Assembly: GCF_001424545.1 (NCBI RefSeq)
Contig: NZ_LMQL01000006.1
Coordinates: forward strand, 1-63,063
Source of the DNA: Ramlibacter sp. Leaf400
Lineage (GTDB): Bacteria; Pseudomonadota; Gammaproteobacteria; Burkholderiales; Burkholderiaceae_C
Length of the DNA: 63,063 bases
Reading direction: 5' to 3'
Part shown: in pieces, positions 1 through 9,466 of the stretch
Position numbering within the stretch: position 1 is the first letter of the stretch
Layout: each line of letters starts with the position of its first letter
The notes under the pieces: model-generated
Told to the model about the DNA's origin: nothing
The model's input: only the letters and a program-made list of their open reading frames with translations
Database searches by the model: none
Position numbers and translations under genes: made by a program

Positions 1-96
<96 letters not shown>

Positions 97-108
97 GGCG
101 GAACGAAC

Positions 109-423
109 ATGGCCACCCAACAGAAGATCCGCATCCGCCTCAAGGCTTTCGATTACAAGCTGATCGACCAGTCCGCCGCCGAGATCGTCGACACCGCCAA
201 GCGCACCGGCGCCATCGTCAAGGGCCCGGTGCCCCTGCCGACGCGCATGAAGCGCTTCGACATCCTGCGCTCGCCGCACGTGAACAAGAGCTCGCGCGAC
301 CAGTTCGAGATCCGCACGCACCAGCGCCTGATGGACATCGTCGACCCGACCGACAAGACCGTGGACGCGCTGATGAAGCTCGACCTTCCGGCCGGCGTGG
401 ACGTCGAGATCAAGCTGCAATAA
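109..423 (+). CDS. rpsJ: 30S ribosomal protein S10 (NusE)
   Basis: The 104-residue product matches the usual S10 length. It begins [16 protein letters not shown] and contains the [13 protein letters not shown] loop and the FEIRTHQRL segment typical of S10. The protein sits in the 30S head and also acts as NusE in transcription antitermination. An AAGG-containing Shine-Dalgarno lies just upstream in the 12-base gap from tuf. A 204-base gap with its own promoter separates it from rplC, so the downstream genes can be expressed apart from tuf-rpsJ. Confidence 0.98.
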   Translation: MATQQKIRIRLKAFDYKLIDQSAAEIVDTAKRTGAIVKGPVPLPTRMKRFDILRSPHVNKSSRDQFEIRTHQRLMDIVDPTDKTVDALMKLDLPAGVDVEIKLQ

Positions 424-453
424 GCCTGAGCTGGAGTCTGTTCAAGCCCGCCC

Positions 454-483
454 TTGGCACGAATGCCGGGGGCGGGCTATAAT
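454..483 (+). promoter_or_regulatory. Sigma70-type promoter ahead of rplC
   Basis: TTGGCA at 454-459 and a perfect TATAAT at 478-483 are separated by 18 bases. Transcription would start near 490, about 138 bases before the rplC ATG. It gives the S10 cluster an internal promoter between rpsJ and rplC. Confidence 0.75.
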
Positions 484-492
484 TTGCGGCTT

Positions 493-534
493 CGCCTTTT
501 TAGGCGTGGACGTTTTGAGGCCCGCGAGCGGGCC
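493..534 (+). promoter_or_regulatory. Structured leader of the rplC transcript
   Basis: Two hairpins follow the predicted start: CGCC/GGCG around a T-rich loop at 493-506, and a seven-pair G+C stem GGCCCGC/GCGGGCC at 519-534 followed by GTTT. The second resembles an attenuator or a protein-binding leader stem. In enterobacteria the S10 operon is controlled by L4 binding its leader; a similar role here is inference only. Confidence 0.4.
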
Positions 535-627
535 GTTTATCAACCTTCTTTCGCCGTCTCCCGCCAGGGGGGCGTCAAACGCAGAAGCCAATTGCAGCGG
601 CTGCGGCGAAAGCAACGGAGCAACAAC

Positions 628-1308
628 ATGAGTCAGAGCAACTCCCTCGGGTTGCTGGGCCGCAAGGTGGGCATGATGCGCCTGTTCACCGATGACGGGG
701 ACGCTGTTCCTGTCACGGTGGTGGACGTGTCGGGCAACCGAGTCACCCAGGTCAAGACCCAAGAGAACGACGGCTACGTGGCCCTGCAGGTCACGTTCGG
801 CAAGCGCAAGGCATCGCGCGTGTCCAAGCCGCTGGCCGGCCACCTCGGCAAGGCGAGCGTCGAGCCGGGCGAGATCATCCAGGAATTCCGCATCACGGCC
901 GAAGCCGCCGGCAAGTACGCCGCCGGCGCCACGCTGCCCGTGACCGAGCTGTTCCAGGTAGGCCAGAAGGTCGACGTGCAGGGCACCTCGATCGGCAAGG
1001 GCTTCGCCGGCACCATCAAGCGCCACAACTTCAGCTCGCAGCGCGCGTCGCACGGCAACAGCCGTTCGCACAACGTGCCCGGCTCGATCTCCATGGCCCA
1101 GGACCCGGGCCGCGTGTTCCCGGGCAAGAAGATGACCGGCCACATGGGCGACGAGACCGTCACCACCCAGAACCTGGACGTCATCCGCATCGATGAAGCC
1201 CGCCAGCTGCTCCTGATCAAGGGTGCGGTTCCGGGCTCCAAGGGCGGTTTCGTCACCGTGCGCCCGGCCGTCAAGGCCAAGCCCGCGGCTGAGAAGGGAG
1301 CCAAGTAA
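628..1308 (+). CDS. rplC: 50S ribosomal protein L3
   Basis: The product is 226 residues, close to the usual 205-225. The start at 628 is chosen because the protein then begins [20 protein letters not shown], the standard L3 N-terminus, and GGAG lies about nine bases upstream; the reading frame is open further upstream, but that stretch is the leader. The central HGNSRSHN and [15 protein letters not shown] segments are the L3 loop that reaches the peptidyl-transferase centre, including the glutamine that is methylated in E. coli. It is followed with no gap by rplD. Confidence 0.97.
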   Translation: MSQSNSLGLLGRKVGMMRLFTDDGDAVPVTVVDVSGNRVTQVKTQENDGYVALQVTFGKRKASRVSKPLAGHLGKASVEPGEIIQEFRITAEAAGKYAAGATLPVTELFQVGQKVDVQGTSIGKGFAGTIKRHNFSSQRASHGNSRSHNVPGSISMAQDPGRVFPGKKMTGHMGDETVTTQNLDVIRIDEARQLLLIKGAVPGSKGGFVTVRPAVKAKPAAEKGAK

Positions 1309-1929
1309 ATGCAGCTCGAACTCCTGAACGAGCAGGGCCAGGCCGCGTCCAAGGTGGACGCACCCGAGACCGTGTTCGGCCGTGAATACAACGAGGACCT
1401 GGTCCACCAGATCGTCGTCGCCTACCAGGCCAATGCCCGCCAGGGCACGCGCGCCCAGAAGGACCGGCAGATGGTCAAGCACTCGACCAAGAAGCCGTTC
1501 AAGCAGAAGGGTACGGGCCGCGCCCGCGCCGGCATGACCTCCTCGCCGCTGTGGCGTGGCGGCGGCCGCATCTTCCCGAACAGCCCGGAAGAGAACTTCA
1601 CCCAGAAGATCAACAAGAAGATGTACCGCGCCGGCATGGCGTCCATCTTCTCGCAGCTGGCTCGCGAAGGCCGCATCGCCGTGGTGGACTCCATCAAGGT
1701 CGATTCGCCCAAGACCAAGCAGCTGGCCGCCAAGTTCAAGGCCATGAGCCTTGAATCGGTGCTGGTGATCGCCGACGAAGTCGACGAGAACCTGTACCTC
1801 GCCTCCCGCAACCTGGCCAACGTGCTCGTCGTCGAGCCGCGTTACGCCGATCCGCTGTCCCTGGTGCACTACAAGAAGGTGCTGGTAACCAAGGGTGCCA
1901 TGGACAAGCTCAAGGAGATGTTCGCATGA
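1309..1929 (+). CDS. rplD: 50S ribosomal protein L4
   Basis: The 206-residue product begins at the ATG directly after the rplC stop. The internal extended loop [19 protein letters not shown] is the L4 tentacle that lines the nascent-peptide tunnel. L4 assembles 23S rRNA early and in E. coli is the autoregulator of this operon by binding the S10 leader and stimulating premature termination. The stop overlaps the rplW start by four bases (ATGA), implying coupled translation. Confidence 0.98.
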   Translation: MQLELLNEQGQAASKVDAPETVFGREYNEDLVHQIVVAYQANARQGTRAQKDRQMVKHSTKKPFKQKGTGRARAGMTSSPLWRGGGRIFPNSPEENFTQKINKKMYRAGMASIFSQLAREGRIAVVDSIKVDSPKTKQLAAKFKAMSLESVLVIADEVDENLYLASRNLANVLVVEPRYADPLSLVHYKKVLVTKGAMDKLKEMFA

Positions 1930-2261
1930 GCCGTGTGAACCCCACTCCCGCCGAACGCAAGTTCGACGAGGGCCGCCTGATGTCGGTCCTGGTCGCTCCC
2001 GTCGTCTCCGAAAAGGCGACGCACGTGGCCGACAAGACCAACGCGGTGACCTTCAAGGTGCTGCAGAACGCCACCAAGCCCGAGATCAAGGCGGCCGTCG
2101 AACTGATGTTCAAGGTCGAGGTCCAGGGCGTTTCCGTCGTCAACACCAAGGGCAAGACCAAGCGCTTCGGCCGCTCGGTGGGCCGCCGCGACAACGTTCG
2201 CAAGGCCTACGTGACGCTCAAGCCGGGCCAGGAGCTCAACCTCTCCGGGGAGGCCGCGTAA
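1926..2261 (+). CDS. rplW: 50S ribosomal protein L23
   Basis: The 111-residue product is about ten residues longer than E. coli L23 because of an N-terminal addition ([17 protein letters not shown]). The core has the VSEKAT start and the [20 protein letters not shown] hairpin. L23 lies at the tunnel exit and is the docking site for trigger factor and SRP. Its ATG overlaps the rplD stop (ATGA). A later start at [13 protein letters not shown] is possible and would give the shorter usual length. Confidence 0.96.
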   Translation: MSRVNPTPAERKFDEGRLMSVLVAPVVSEKATHVADKTNAVTFKVLQNATKPEIKAAVELMFKVEVQGVSVVNTKGKTKRFGRSVGRRDNVRKAYVTLKPGQELNLSGEAA

Positions 2262-2264
2262 GCC

Positions 2265-3089
2265 ATGGCAGTCGTCAAGATGAAACCGACCTCGCCCGGC
2301 CAGCGTGCCGTGGTCAAGGTCACGCGCGATCACCTGTACAAGGGTGAGGCCTACGCGCCCCTGCTCGAAAAGCAGTTCCAGAAGGCCGGCCGCAACAACA
2401 ACGGCCACATCACCACCCGCCACAAGGGCGGTGGCCACAAGCACCACTACCGCGTCGTCGACTTCCGTCGCAACAAGGACGGCATCCCGGCCAAGGTGGA
2501 GCGCATCGAGTACGACCCGAACCGCACGGCCCACATCGCCCTGGTGGTGTATGCCGACGGCGAGCGCCGCTACATCATCGCCCCGCGTGGTCTGGAGGTC
2601 GGCGCGCAGCTGGTCTCCGGTTCCGAGGCGCCGATCCGCGCCGGCAACACGCTGCCGATCCGCAACATCCCGGTGGGCTCGACCATCCACTGCATCGAGC
2701 TGCAGCCCGGCAAGGGCGCGCAGATCGCGCGTTCGGCCGGCACGTCGGCCACGCTGCTGGCCCGCGAAGGCACCTACGCCCAGGTCCGCATGCGCTCAGG
2801 TGAGGTCCGCCGGATCCACGTCGAGTGCCGCGCCACCATCGGCGAAGTGGCCAACGAAGAGCACAGCCTGCGCCAGCTCGGCAAGGCCGGCGTCAAGCGC
2901 CACATGGGCATCCGCCCGACGGTGCGAGGCGTCGCGATGAACCCGGTCGACCACCCGCACGGCGGCGGCGAAGGCCGCACCGGCACGGGCAAGCCGCCGG
3001 TGGATCCGTGGGGCAACCTGACCAAGGGCTACCGCACGCGTAACAACAAGCGGACGCAGACGTTCATCGTCTCGCGCCGCAAGAAGTAA
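2265..3089 (+). CDS. rplB: 50S ribosomal protein L2
   Basis: The 274-residue product has the expected length. The N-terminal half carries [18 protein letters not shown] and the C-terminal half carries the invariant [15 protein letters not shown] loop with the histidine needed for peptidyl-transferase centre function. It starts three bases after the rplW stop and is followed 12 bases later by rpsS, all within one transcript. Confidence 0.98.
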   Translation: MAVVKMKPTSPGQRAVVKVTRDHLYKGEAYAPLLEKQFQKAGRNNNGHITTRHKGGGHKHHYRVVDFRRNKDGIPAKVERIEYDPNRTAHIALVVYADGERRYIIAPRGLEVGAQLVSGSEAPIRAGNTLPIRNIPVGSTIHCIELQPGKGAQIARSAGTSATLLAREGTYAQVRMRSGEVRRIHVECRATIGEVANEEHSLRQLGKAGVKRHMGIRPTVRGVAMNPVDHPHGGGEGRTGTGKPPVDPWGNLTKGYRTRNNKRTQTFIVSRRKK

Positions 3090-3101
3090 GGGGTCGCACA
3101 A

Positions 3102-3380
3102 ATGACGCGTTCTCTCAAGAAGGGTCCGTTTGTGGACCACCACCTGGTGGCCAAGGTCGACAAGGCCGTCACCAACAAGGACAAGAAGCCGATCAAGACC
3201 TGGTCGCGCCGCTCCATGATCCTGCCCGAGTTCATCGGGCTGACGATCGCCGTTCACAACGGCAAGCAGCACGTGCCGGTCTACATCACCGACCAGATGG
3301 TGGGCCACAAGCTGGGCGAATTCGCCCTGACGCGCACCTTCAAGGGTCACCCCGCGGACAAAAAAGTCCAGAAGAAGTAA
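3102..3380 (+). CDS. rpsS: 30S ribosomal protein S19
   Basis: The 92-residue product is full length and begins [15 protein letters not shown]. It includes [14 protein letters not shown] and the [14 protein letters not shown] segment typical of S19. The protein pairs with S13 in the 30S head and contacts A-site tRNA. It lies between rplB and rplV in the conserved order. Confidence 0.98.
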   Translation: MTRSLKKGPFVDHHLVAKVDKAVTNKDKKPIKTWSRRSMILPEFIGLTIAVHNGKQHVPVYITDQMVGHKLGEFALTRTFKGHPADKKVQKK

Positions 3381-3392
3381 GGAGCAGACATC

Positions 3393-3722
3393 ATGGAAAC
3401 CCGTGCAGTCCTCCGTGGCGTGCGCCTGTCGGTCGACAAAGGCCGTCTGGTGGCCGACCTGATCCGCGGCAAGAAGGTGGACCAGGCCCTCAACATCCTG
3501 GATTTCACCCAGAAGAAGGCCGCCGGCATCGTCAAGAAAGTGCTGGAGTCCGCGATCGCGAACGCCGAGCACAACGACGGCGCCGACATCGACGAGCTGA
3601 AGGTCAAGACGATCTACGTGGAGCAGGGCGCCACGCTCAAGCGCTTCACCGCTCGAGCCAAGGGTCGCGGCAACCGCATCAGCAAGCCCACGTGCCACGT
3701 GTACGTGACGGTCGGCAACTAA
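3393..3722 (+). CDS. rplV: 50S ribosomal protein L22
   Basis: The 109-residue product starts [20 protein letters not shown] and ends with the beta-hairpin [19 protein letters not shown] that extends into the nascent-peptide tunnel, where mutations give macrolide resistance in other bacteria. A GGAG Shine-Dalgarno precedes the ATG in the 12-base spacer after rpsS. The next gene, rpsC, starts 15 bases later. Confidence 0.98.
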   Translation: METRAVLRGVRLSVDKGRLVADLIRGKKVDQALNILDFTQKKAAGIVKKVLESAIANAEHNDGADIDELKVKTIYVEQGATLKRFTARAKGRGNRISKPTCHVYVTVGN

Positions 3723-3737
3723 GGCTCAGGTAAAGAT

Positions 3738-4676
<939 letters not shown>

Positions 4677-4678
4677 AC

Positions 4679-5095
4679 ATGCTGCAACCTGCTCGTCGCA
4701 AATACCGCAAAGAGCAAAAAGGCCGCAACACCGGCATCGCCACGCGGGGCAACTCCGTGGCGTTCGGTGACTTCGGCCTGAAGTCCACCGACCGCGGCCG
4801 CCTCACGGCGCGCCAGATCGAGGCCGCGCGTCGCGCGATCTCCCGCCACGTCAAGCGCGGCGGCCGCATCTGGATCCGCGTGTTCCCCGACAAGCCGATC
4901 AGCCAGAAGCCGGCCGAGGTCCGCATGGGCAACGGCAAGGGCAACCCCGAGTACTACGTCGCCGAGATCCAGCCGGGCAAGGTGCTGTACGAGATCGTGG
5001 GCGTGCCCGAGGAACTGGCGCGCGAGGCGTTCAGGCTGGCCGCGGCCAAGCTGCCCCTGCGCACCACGTTCGTGTCCCGCATGATCGGCGCCTAA
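4679..5095 (+). CDS. rplP: 50S ribosomal protein L16
   Basis: The 138-residue product begins [17 protein letters not shown] and includes [12 protein letters not shown] and the [16 protein letters not shown] loop close to the A site. Length and motifs fit L16, which organises tRNA binding on the 50S subunit. It is tightly packed after rpsC (two bases) and before rpmC (ten bases, with AAGGAGAG as Shine-Dalgarno). Confidence 0.98.
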   Translation: MLQPARRKYRKEQKGRNTGIATRGNSVAFGDFGLKSTDRGRLTARQIEAARRAISRHVKRGGRIWIRVFPDKPISQKPAEVRMGNGKGNPEYYVAEIQPGKVLYEIVGVPEELAREAFRLAAAKLPLRTTFVSRMIGA

Positions 5096-5105
5096 GGAGA
5101 GACCT

Positions 5106-5333
5106 ATGACCAAAGCTGCCGACCTTCGCCAGAAAGACGTTGCCGGCCTCGAGGAAGAGGTCAAGTCCCTGCAGCGCGCCCACTTCGGGCTGCGCATGCA
5201 GAAGGCCACGCAACAGCTGAGCAACACCGGTTCGATCCGTGTGACGCGCCGCGACATCGCTCGCGCCAAGACCATCCTGGCGCAGAAGCAAGCCGCCGCC
5301 ACCGATGGTGGCTCCAAGAAACCCGCCAAGTGA
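5106..5333 (+). CDS. rpmC: 50S ribosomal protein L29
   Basis: The 75-residue product is slightly longer than the usual 63-65, with an Ala-Lys-rich end. The two-helix L29 fold is indicated by [21 protein letters not shown] and the [15 protein letters not shown] signature. L29 sits beside L23 at the tunnel exit and helps recruit trigger factor. A strong GGAGAG ribosome-binding site lies upstream. Confidence 0.96.
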   Translation: MTKAADLRQKDVAGLEEEVKSLQRAHFGLRMQKATQQLSNTGSIRVTRRDIARAKTILAQKQAAATDGGSKKPAK

Positions 5334-5344
5334 CCGGAGTGAAC

Positions 5345-5614
5345 ATGACGGAAGCAAAGACCTCCCTCAAGCGCACCCTCGTCGGCAAGGTGGTGAGCGA
5401 CAAGCGTGCCAAGACCGTGACCGTTCTGGTCGAGCGCCGTGTGAAGCACGAGCTCTACGGCAAGATCGTCGCCAAGTCGAGCAAGTACCACGCCCATGAC
5501 GAAAAGGGCGAGTTCCACGTGGGCGACCTGATCGAGATCACCGAGAGCCGGCCGATCTCCAAGACCAAGAACTGGGTTGCGACCCGCCTGGTCGAGAAGG
5601 CCGCCGCGGTTTAA
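5345..5614 (+). CDS. rpsQ: 30S ribosomal protein S17
   Basis: The 89-residue product begins [20 protein letters not shown] and carries the OB-fold motifs [13 protein letters not shown] and [16 protein letters not shown]. The ATG at 5345 is chosen because CGGAG lies about six bases upstream; an in-frame GTG at 5330 overlaps the rpmC stop and is less likely. This is the last ribosomal gene here: rplN and the rest of the spc cluster do not follow, and a terminator closes the operon. Confidence 0.97.
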   Translation: MTEAKTSLKRTLVGKVVSDKRAKTVTVLVERRVKHELYGKIVAKSSKYHAHDEKGEFHVGDLIEITESRPISKTKNWVATRLVEKAAAV

Positions 5615-5640
5615 ACCCACCGCAGCGCGCGATCCCGGAA

Positions 5641-5664
5641 ACGGCCCACAATGTGGGCCGTTTT
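5641..5664 (+). terminator. Intrinsic terminator after rpsQ
   Basis: A nine-pair stem ACGGCCCAC/GTGGGCCGT with a three-base loop is followed by TTTT. It ends the S10 operon before the peroxiredoxin gene. Confidence 0.9.
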
Positions 5665-5698
5665 CATTTTCCACCCACCCCACTAGAGGAGATCGCAC

Positions 5699-6205
5699 AT
5701 GATCAAGGTCGGAGACACGCTCCCGGACGTCACCCTGCAGGAGTACTCGGAAGTCGAAGGCGAAGGCTGCAGCATCGGCCCCAACCCGGTGAAGGTGAAG
5801 GAAGCCGCCGCGGGCAAGACCATCGCACTGTTCGCCCTGCCGGGGGCCTTCACGCCCACCTGCTCGGCCAAGCACGTGCCCGGCTACCTCCAGAAGTTCG
5901 ACGACCTGAAGAAGGCCGGCGTGGACGAGATCTGGTGCGTGAGCGTGAACGACGCCTTCGTCATGGGCGCCTGGGCGCGCGACCAGAAGAGCGCCGGCAA
6001 GGTCCGCATGCTGGCCGACGGCAGCGCCGATTTCGCCAAGGCGGCGGGCCTGACGCTGGACCTCAACGCGCGCGGCATGGGCACGCGCAGCACGCGTTAT
6101 TCGATGCTGGTCAAGGACGGCAAGGTCGCCAGCCTGAACGTCGAGGCGCCCGGCAAGTTCGAGGTGAGCGACGCGGAGACGCTTCTGGCGCAGGCCAAGG
6201 GCTGA
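5699..6205 (+). CDS. Peroxiredoxin, Prx5 type
   Basis: The 168-residue thiol peroxidase would reduce hydrogen peroxide and alkyl hydroperoxides in the cytoplasm. The active-site pattern PxxxTxxC is present as PGAFTPTC, with Pro48, Thr52 and peroxidatic Cys55. Cys24 and Cys80 are other candidates for resolving thiols. The conserved ARDQ..GKVRMLADGSADFAKA and the GTRSTRYSMLVKDGKV segments are typical of the AhpC/Prx5-like family. AGAGGAGA gives a strong ribosome-binding site. It appears monocistronic, between the ribosomal terminator and a convergent acetyltransferase gene. No dedicated reductase is adjacent, so the electron donor (glutathione or thioredoxin) cannot be told. Confidence 0.93.
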   Translation: MIKVGDTLPDVTLQEYSEVEGEGCSIGPNPVKVKEAAAGKTIALFALPGAFTPTCSAKHVPGYLQKFDDLKKAGVDEIWCVSVNDAFVMGAWARDQKSAGKVRMLADGSADFAKAAGLTLDLNARGMGTRSTRYSMLVKDGKVASLNVEAPGKFEVSDAETLLAQAKG

Positions 6206-6278
6206 GCGGTAGCGGGGCAGGGCGCACGACTGCGCGTGCCCTCGCCCCAACCCTCTCCCAGGGGAGAGGGAGCAAGAC

Positions 6279-6776
6279 TCACAGCTCCACTTTGAGGTAG
6301 TGCGCCCCGGGAATGGGGTTGTGGTAATAGGGCTCGATGGGCTCGAACCGCAGGTCCTCGTACAGGGCGCGGGCGGCTTCCATGTCGTCCAGCGTGTCCA
6401 ACAGCACGCAGTCGTAGCCCGACTGCCGGGCGGCGTCCAGCATCGCTTCGGCAAGCTGGCGGCCCAGGCCGAAGCCCCGGAACGCCTTGCGCACGTACAG
6501 CCGCTTCATCTCGGCGGCGCCGGCGTAGTCGCTCGAGTCCAGGGGGCGCAGGGCGCAGCAGCCGGCGACGGCGCCGTCCACCCGGGCCAGCAGCAGGGCG
6601 CCGCGCGGCTCGGCATAGTCGCCGGGCAGCCCGGCCAGCTCCTCTTCGAAACCCTGGAAGCAGAGGTCCACGCCAAGACCCTGCGCGTACTCCCGGAAGA
6701 TTTCCCGGGTGGCGTCCAGCTCCTCGTCGGTGCTGGGGGTCATCAGCTCGATGACCGGTAACTCGGCCGGTTGCAA
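6279..6776 (-). CDS. GNAT family N-acetyltransferase
   Basis: The 165-residue protein has the GNAT fold, with the acetyl-CoA pyrophosphate-binding motif RKAFRGFGLGRQLA at about residues 96-109 (R-x-x-G-x-G at 100-105). The preceding strand MKRLYV and the later CVLLDTLDDMEAARALYEDLRF helix also match the family. Substrate is not indicated. The ORF is convergent with the peroxiredoxin gene, leaving 73 bases between them, and it lies 69 bases from cytochrome b561 on the same strand. Substrate assignments in this superfamily need data beyond sequence. Confidence 0.85.
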   Translation of the reverse strand: MQPAELPVIELMTPSTDEELDATREIFREYAQGLGVDLCFQGFEEELAGLPGDYAEPRGALLLARVDGAVAGCCALRPLDSSDYAGAAEMKRLYVRKAFRGFGLGRQLAEAMLDAARQSGYDCVLLDTLDDMEAARALYEDLRFEPIEPYYHNPIPGAHYLKVEL

Positions 6777-6845
6777 GTCAGTGATCGGAAGTCTCGGGCC
6801 GGCCAGTTTAGCGGCTGGCCCGTGGGGGGCAACCTCAGCAGGCGC

Positions 6846-7499
6846 TCACTTGACCAGCCACCAGACGAAGCCGGCGCAGACCGCGAAGACCATCAGCGCG
6901 ACCGTGCGCGAGGCCGCGTCGTCCCGTGAGTGCGGGGCCTGGCTGGCCACCAGCTTGTCCCCGGCGACCATGGGGCGCACCAGGTTCTCGCGCTTGCGGA
7001 CGAGGTAGTACATCACCGCGGCAATGTGCAGCACCACGAGCGCCAGCAGGATCCACTGGCCCACACGCTTGTGGTACCAGGTCGCGGCCAGCGCCTTGCT
7101 GCTGCTCACGTAGGGGTTGAGCGGGCCGTGGAACATGCTTTCGTCATCGCTGACGAGGCCGGTGCCCACCTGGGCCAGCAGGAAAACCAGCATCGCGAAG
7201 ACGGATCCCGCGCCCAGCGGGTTGTGGCCCACGAGGTGGTCGGGGTGCGAGCGGCCGCGCAGGTACGCCACCACGGCGGTGGGTGCGTAGAGGAAGGAGG
7301 CGAAGCGCGACCAGCGCCCGCCGATGAAGCCCCACACGATGCGAAAGAGCAGGAGCGCGAACACCGCGTAGCCGATGCGGGCGTGCCATTCCAGCCAGTC
7401 GTCCGAGTAGGCGGTGATGGCCATGCCGATCACGCAAACGGCCAGGGCCCAATGGAATAGCCGGGTGGGGAGGTCCCAGACGCGTACCGTCGCTGCCAT
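6846..7499 (-). CDS. Cytochrome b561 family protein
   Basis: The 217-residue membrane protein has four or five hydrophobic helices and histidines placed to bind b-type heme: His16 (PTRLFHWALA), His39 (WHARIGY), His92 (HNPLGAG), His143 and His158 (VLHIAAVMYY). The start at 7499 is chosen because GGAGAA lies six bases upstream, though the frame is open for 17 more codons. Such proteins pass electrons from the quinone pool to periplasmic cytochromes. The divergent neighbour is a cytochrome c', a plausible partner. The family is clear; the physiological role is inferred. Confidence 0.9.
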   Translation of the reverse strand: MAATVRVWDLPTRLFHWALAVCVIGMAITAYSDDWLEWHARIGYAVFALLLFRIVWGFIGGRWSRFASFLYAPTAVVAYLRGRSHPDHLVGHNPLGAGSVFAMLVFLLAQVGTGLVSDDESMFHGPLNPYVSSSKALAATWYHKRVGQWILLALVVLHIAAVMYYLVRKRENLVRPMVAGDKLVASQAPHSRDDAASRTVALMVFAVCAGFVWWLVK

Positions 7500-7644
7500 G
7501 TGCTTCTCCTTTGCGGCGCCGATTGTGCTTGGATTTGCTGAACCGGCCACTGGTCCGTAGATACCCTAGGCCCAGTGTCGAGCAGAAGCTTGGTACAAAC
7601 GCGGTCCGGCACCCGCCGAGTCTCACCTTGATCGGAGAAGACCA

Positions 7645-8100
7645 ATGAAACTGATCGCTTCCCTGGCCCTCGTGGCCCTCACCGCGGCGGTTGCCGCTCC
7701 CGCAGCCGCCCAGAGCTTCCAGAAGCCCGAGGACGCCATCAAGTACCGCCAGGGCGCGCTCCGGGTGCTCGGCGCGCACTTCGGCGCGCTCGGCGCGATG
7801 GCCAACGGCCGCGCTCCGTACGACGCGACGGCCGCGGCTCGCCATGCCGACGTGATCCAGCTCGTCTCCACGCTGCCCTGGACGGGTTTCACACCCGGCA
7901 CCGACAAGGGCGAGACCCGCGCCAAGCCGGAGATCTGGGCCGAGCAGGCCAAGTTCAAGGAGCACCAGGACCGCATGATCTCCGAGGTGGGCAAGATCGC
8001 CGCCGCGGCCAAGACCGGCAGCGTGGACAACCTCAAGGCCGCCTGGGGCCCGAACTCGGGCGGCTGCAAGGCCTGCCACGACAACTTCCGCAAGGACTGA
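7645..8100 (+). CDS. Cytochrome c' (periplasmic)
   Basis: The 151-residue precursor has a Sec signal peptide (MKLIASLALV..., cleaved near residue 22). The heme c site CKACH is at 141-145 close to the C-terminus, as in cytochrome c' four-helix bundles, which carry a high-spin, five-coordinate heme that binds NO. The conserved arginine near the heme distal side is suggested by YRQGALR. TCGGAGAAG forms the ribosome-binding site. It is divergent from cytochrome b561 and ends at a strong terminator. The role in NO binding or electron transfer is family knowledge, not shown here. Confidence 0.93.
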   Translation: MKLIASLALVALTAAVAAPAAAQSFQKPEDAIKYRQGALRVLGAHFGALGAMANGRAPYDATAAARHADVIQLVSTLPWTGFTPGTDKGETRAKPEIWAEQAKFKEHQDRMISEVGKIAAAAKTGSVDNLKAAWGPNSGGCKACHDNFRKD

Positions 8101-8124
8101 AGCGGCTCACCGCCGCCAAACGAA

Positions 8125-8150
8125 AGCCCCGCGATGCGGGGCTTTTTTTT
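8125..8150. terminator. Intrinsic terminator between cytochrome c' and tlpA-like gene
   Basis: The stem AGCCCCGC/GCGGGGCT with a GAT loop is followed by eight T on the plus strand. Genes on both sides converge on it, but the T run favours plus-strand transcripts. Confidence 0.92.
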
Positions 8151-8166
8151 CGTGGGCGCCGGCCGC

Positions 8167-8664
8167 TCAGGCTTCGGCCAGCAGCTTCTCGATCAGCTGG
8201 TGCAGCTCGGCGAAATCCGGCTCGCCCACGTAGCGCTTCACGATCTCGCCGCGCTTGTTGACGATGTAGGTGGTGGGGGTCAGCTGCACGTCGCCCCAGG
8301 CCTTGGCCACCGCGCCGGTGTTGTCGATGGCCACCTGGAAGGGCAGCTTGCGCGTCTGGGCGAAGTTCACCACGTAGCTGGGCGGGTCGTAGCTCATCGC
8401 CACGGCCAGCGTGTCATAGCCACGCGACTTGTACTTGTCGTGCGTGGCGATGATCTTGGGCATCTCGCCCACGCAGGTGACGCAGCTGGTGGCCCAGAAG
8501 TTCACCAGGGTCACGCGGCCCTTCAGGTCATCCGTGCTGCGCTTGGAGCCGTCCAGCAGGACGAAGGTGGAGGCGGGGGCGGCCTGGCTTCCGGTGTTCA
8601 GGTAGACGGCGGCGCCCACCGCGAGCACGGCGGCGGCGATGGCGCCGATCAGGGCTTTCTTCAT
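8167..8664 (-). CDS. TlpA-like thioredoxin-family protein, membrane anchored
   Basis: The 165-residue protein has an N-terminal signal anchor (residues 4-22) followed by a thioredoxin fold. The redox centre is Cys61-Val-Thr-Cys64 after NFWATS, and the cis-proline loop appears as LTPTTYIV. Such proteins act as periplasmic thiol-disulfide reductants, for example in cytochrome c or oxidase maturation. A cytochrome c' gene lies immediately beside it, convergent, but no ccm gene is present. The CVTC centre differs from the common CxPC, which may change redox potential. The precise client is unknown. Confidence 0.88.
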   Translation of the reverse strand: MKKALIGAIAAAVLAVGAAVYLNTGSQAAPASTFVLLDGSKRSTDDLKGRVTLVNFWATSCVTCVGEMPKIIATHDKYKSRGYDTLAVAMSYDPPSYVVNFAQTRKLPFQVAIDNTGAVAKAWGDVQLTPTTYIVNKRGEIVKRYVGEPDFAELHQLIEKLLAEA

Positions 8665-8729
8665 GGCATGTCGAGTTTAAGTGCCGGTGGGACTCCCATG
8701 CCCGGCAAAGGTTTCCCGCCCGGCGGCGT

Positions 8730-9464
8730 TCAGGCGCAGCGCAGCAGGATCTGCGTCAGCTCCGCGGGCATCGTCACCATCGGGTCGTGCCCGGTGGGCA
8801 GCTCCAGCACCTGCGCGCCGCCGCCGCGCCGCCACTCGCCGTTCCAGAAATGGGGGTCGGCCATGCGCGGGCGGATCGAGTCGATCGTGGGCAACGCCGG
8901 CCGCACGCAGCTGACGAAGGTGCGCGGCACCGCGGCCGCGCGGACGGGGTCGAATTCCAGCGGCGCGTCGTAGCAATGGCCGGGATGCGCGGTCAGGCGG
9001 CGCTTGACCCATTCGTAGTCGGCGCCCTGCAGGCCGTAGTTGTCCGGGTCGGGCGCGGGCAGGGCGTAGTCGTCCGAGGCCTGCGCACCGGCCAGCCGGG
9101 CCTCGCGCACCGCGCGGGAGTGGGTGCTGCTCCAGCTCTCGCCGGGCCGCGGCACCACGGCGTCCACATAGACCAGGTGCCGCAGGCGCGCACCCAGCCG
9201 GTCGGCCAGGGCCGTGCCGATCATCCCCGCATAGGAATGCACCGCCAGCACGACGTCGTCCATCTCTTCCGCCTCGATCGCGCAGCGCACGTCCTCGATG
9301 TGCGTCTCCAGCGTGATGGCCGGCGAGAGCAGGTGGGCGCGCTCGCCCACCCCGGTCAGCGTCACGGCATGCGCGCGGTGGCCCGCCTGCACGAGCGCCT
9401 GCACGACATGGCGCCAGCACCACCCGCCATGCCAGGCCCCATGGACCAGCACGAAGTTCGCCAT
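8730..9464 (-). CDS. Alpha/beta-fold hydrolase (esterase-like)
   Basis: The 244-residue protein starts MANFVLVHGAWHGGWCWRHV, the oxyanion-loop signature of the AB hydrolase family. The nucleophile elbow is VHSYAG with Ser77, where the usual first Gly of GxSxG is Val; acid and base are probably in the ALPTIDS and TGHDPMVT segments, the latter containing the catalytic His. The ATG follows an AAGGAG by ten bases and begins two bases after the stop of the CoA-transferase gene, so both are likely one operon. The family hydrolyses esters of small acids; substrate is not indicated. Confidence 0.87.
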   Translation of the reverse strand: MANFVLVHGAWHGGWCWRHVVQALVQAGHRAHAVTLTGVGERAHLLSPAITLETHIEDVRCAIEAEEMDDVVLAVHSYAGMIGTALADRLGARLRHLVYVDAVVPRPGESWSSTHSRAVREARLAGAQASDDYALPAPDPDNYGLQGADYEWVKRRLTAHPGHCYDAPLEFDPVRAAAVPRTFVSCVRPALPTIDSIRPRMADPHFWNGEWRRGGGAQVLELPTGHDPMVTMPAELTQILLRCA

Positions 9465-9466
9465 TT

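Noticed and set aside
454..627. Upstream in-frame extension of rplC to 454
   Set aside because: The extension covers a promoter and leader, and L3 homologues start at the ATG at 628.
442..1869. Long antisense frames across ribosomal and ATP synthase genes (for example 442-1869, 23637-26258 and 26699-28615 on the minus strand)
   Set aside because: In G+C-rich DNA the antisense of strongly biased codons stays open; these frames lack homology-like patterns and ribosome-binding sites.
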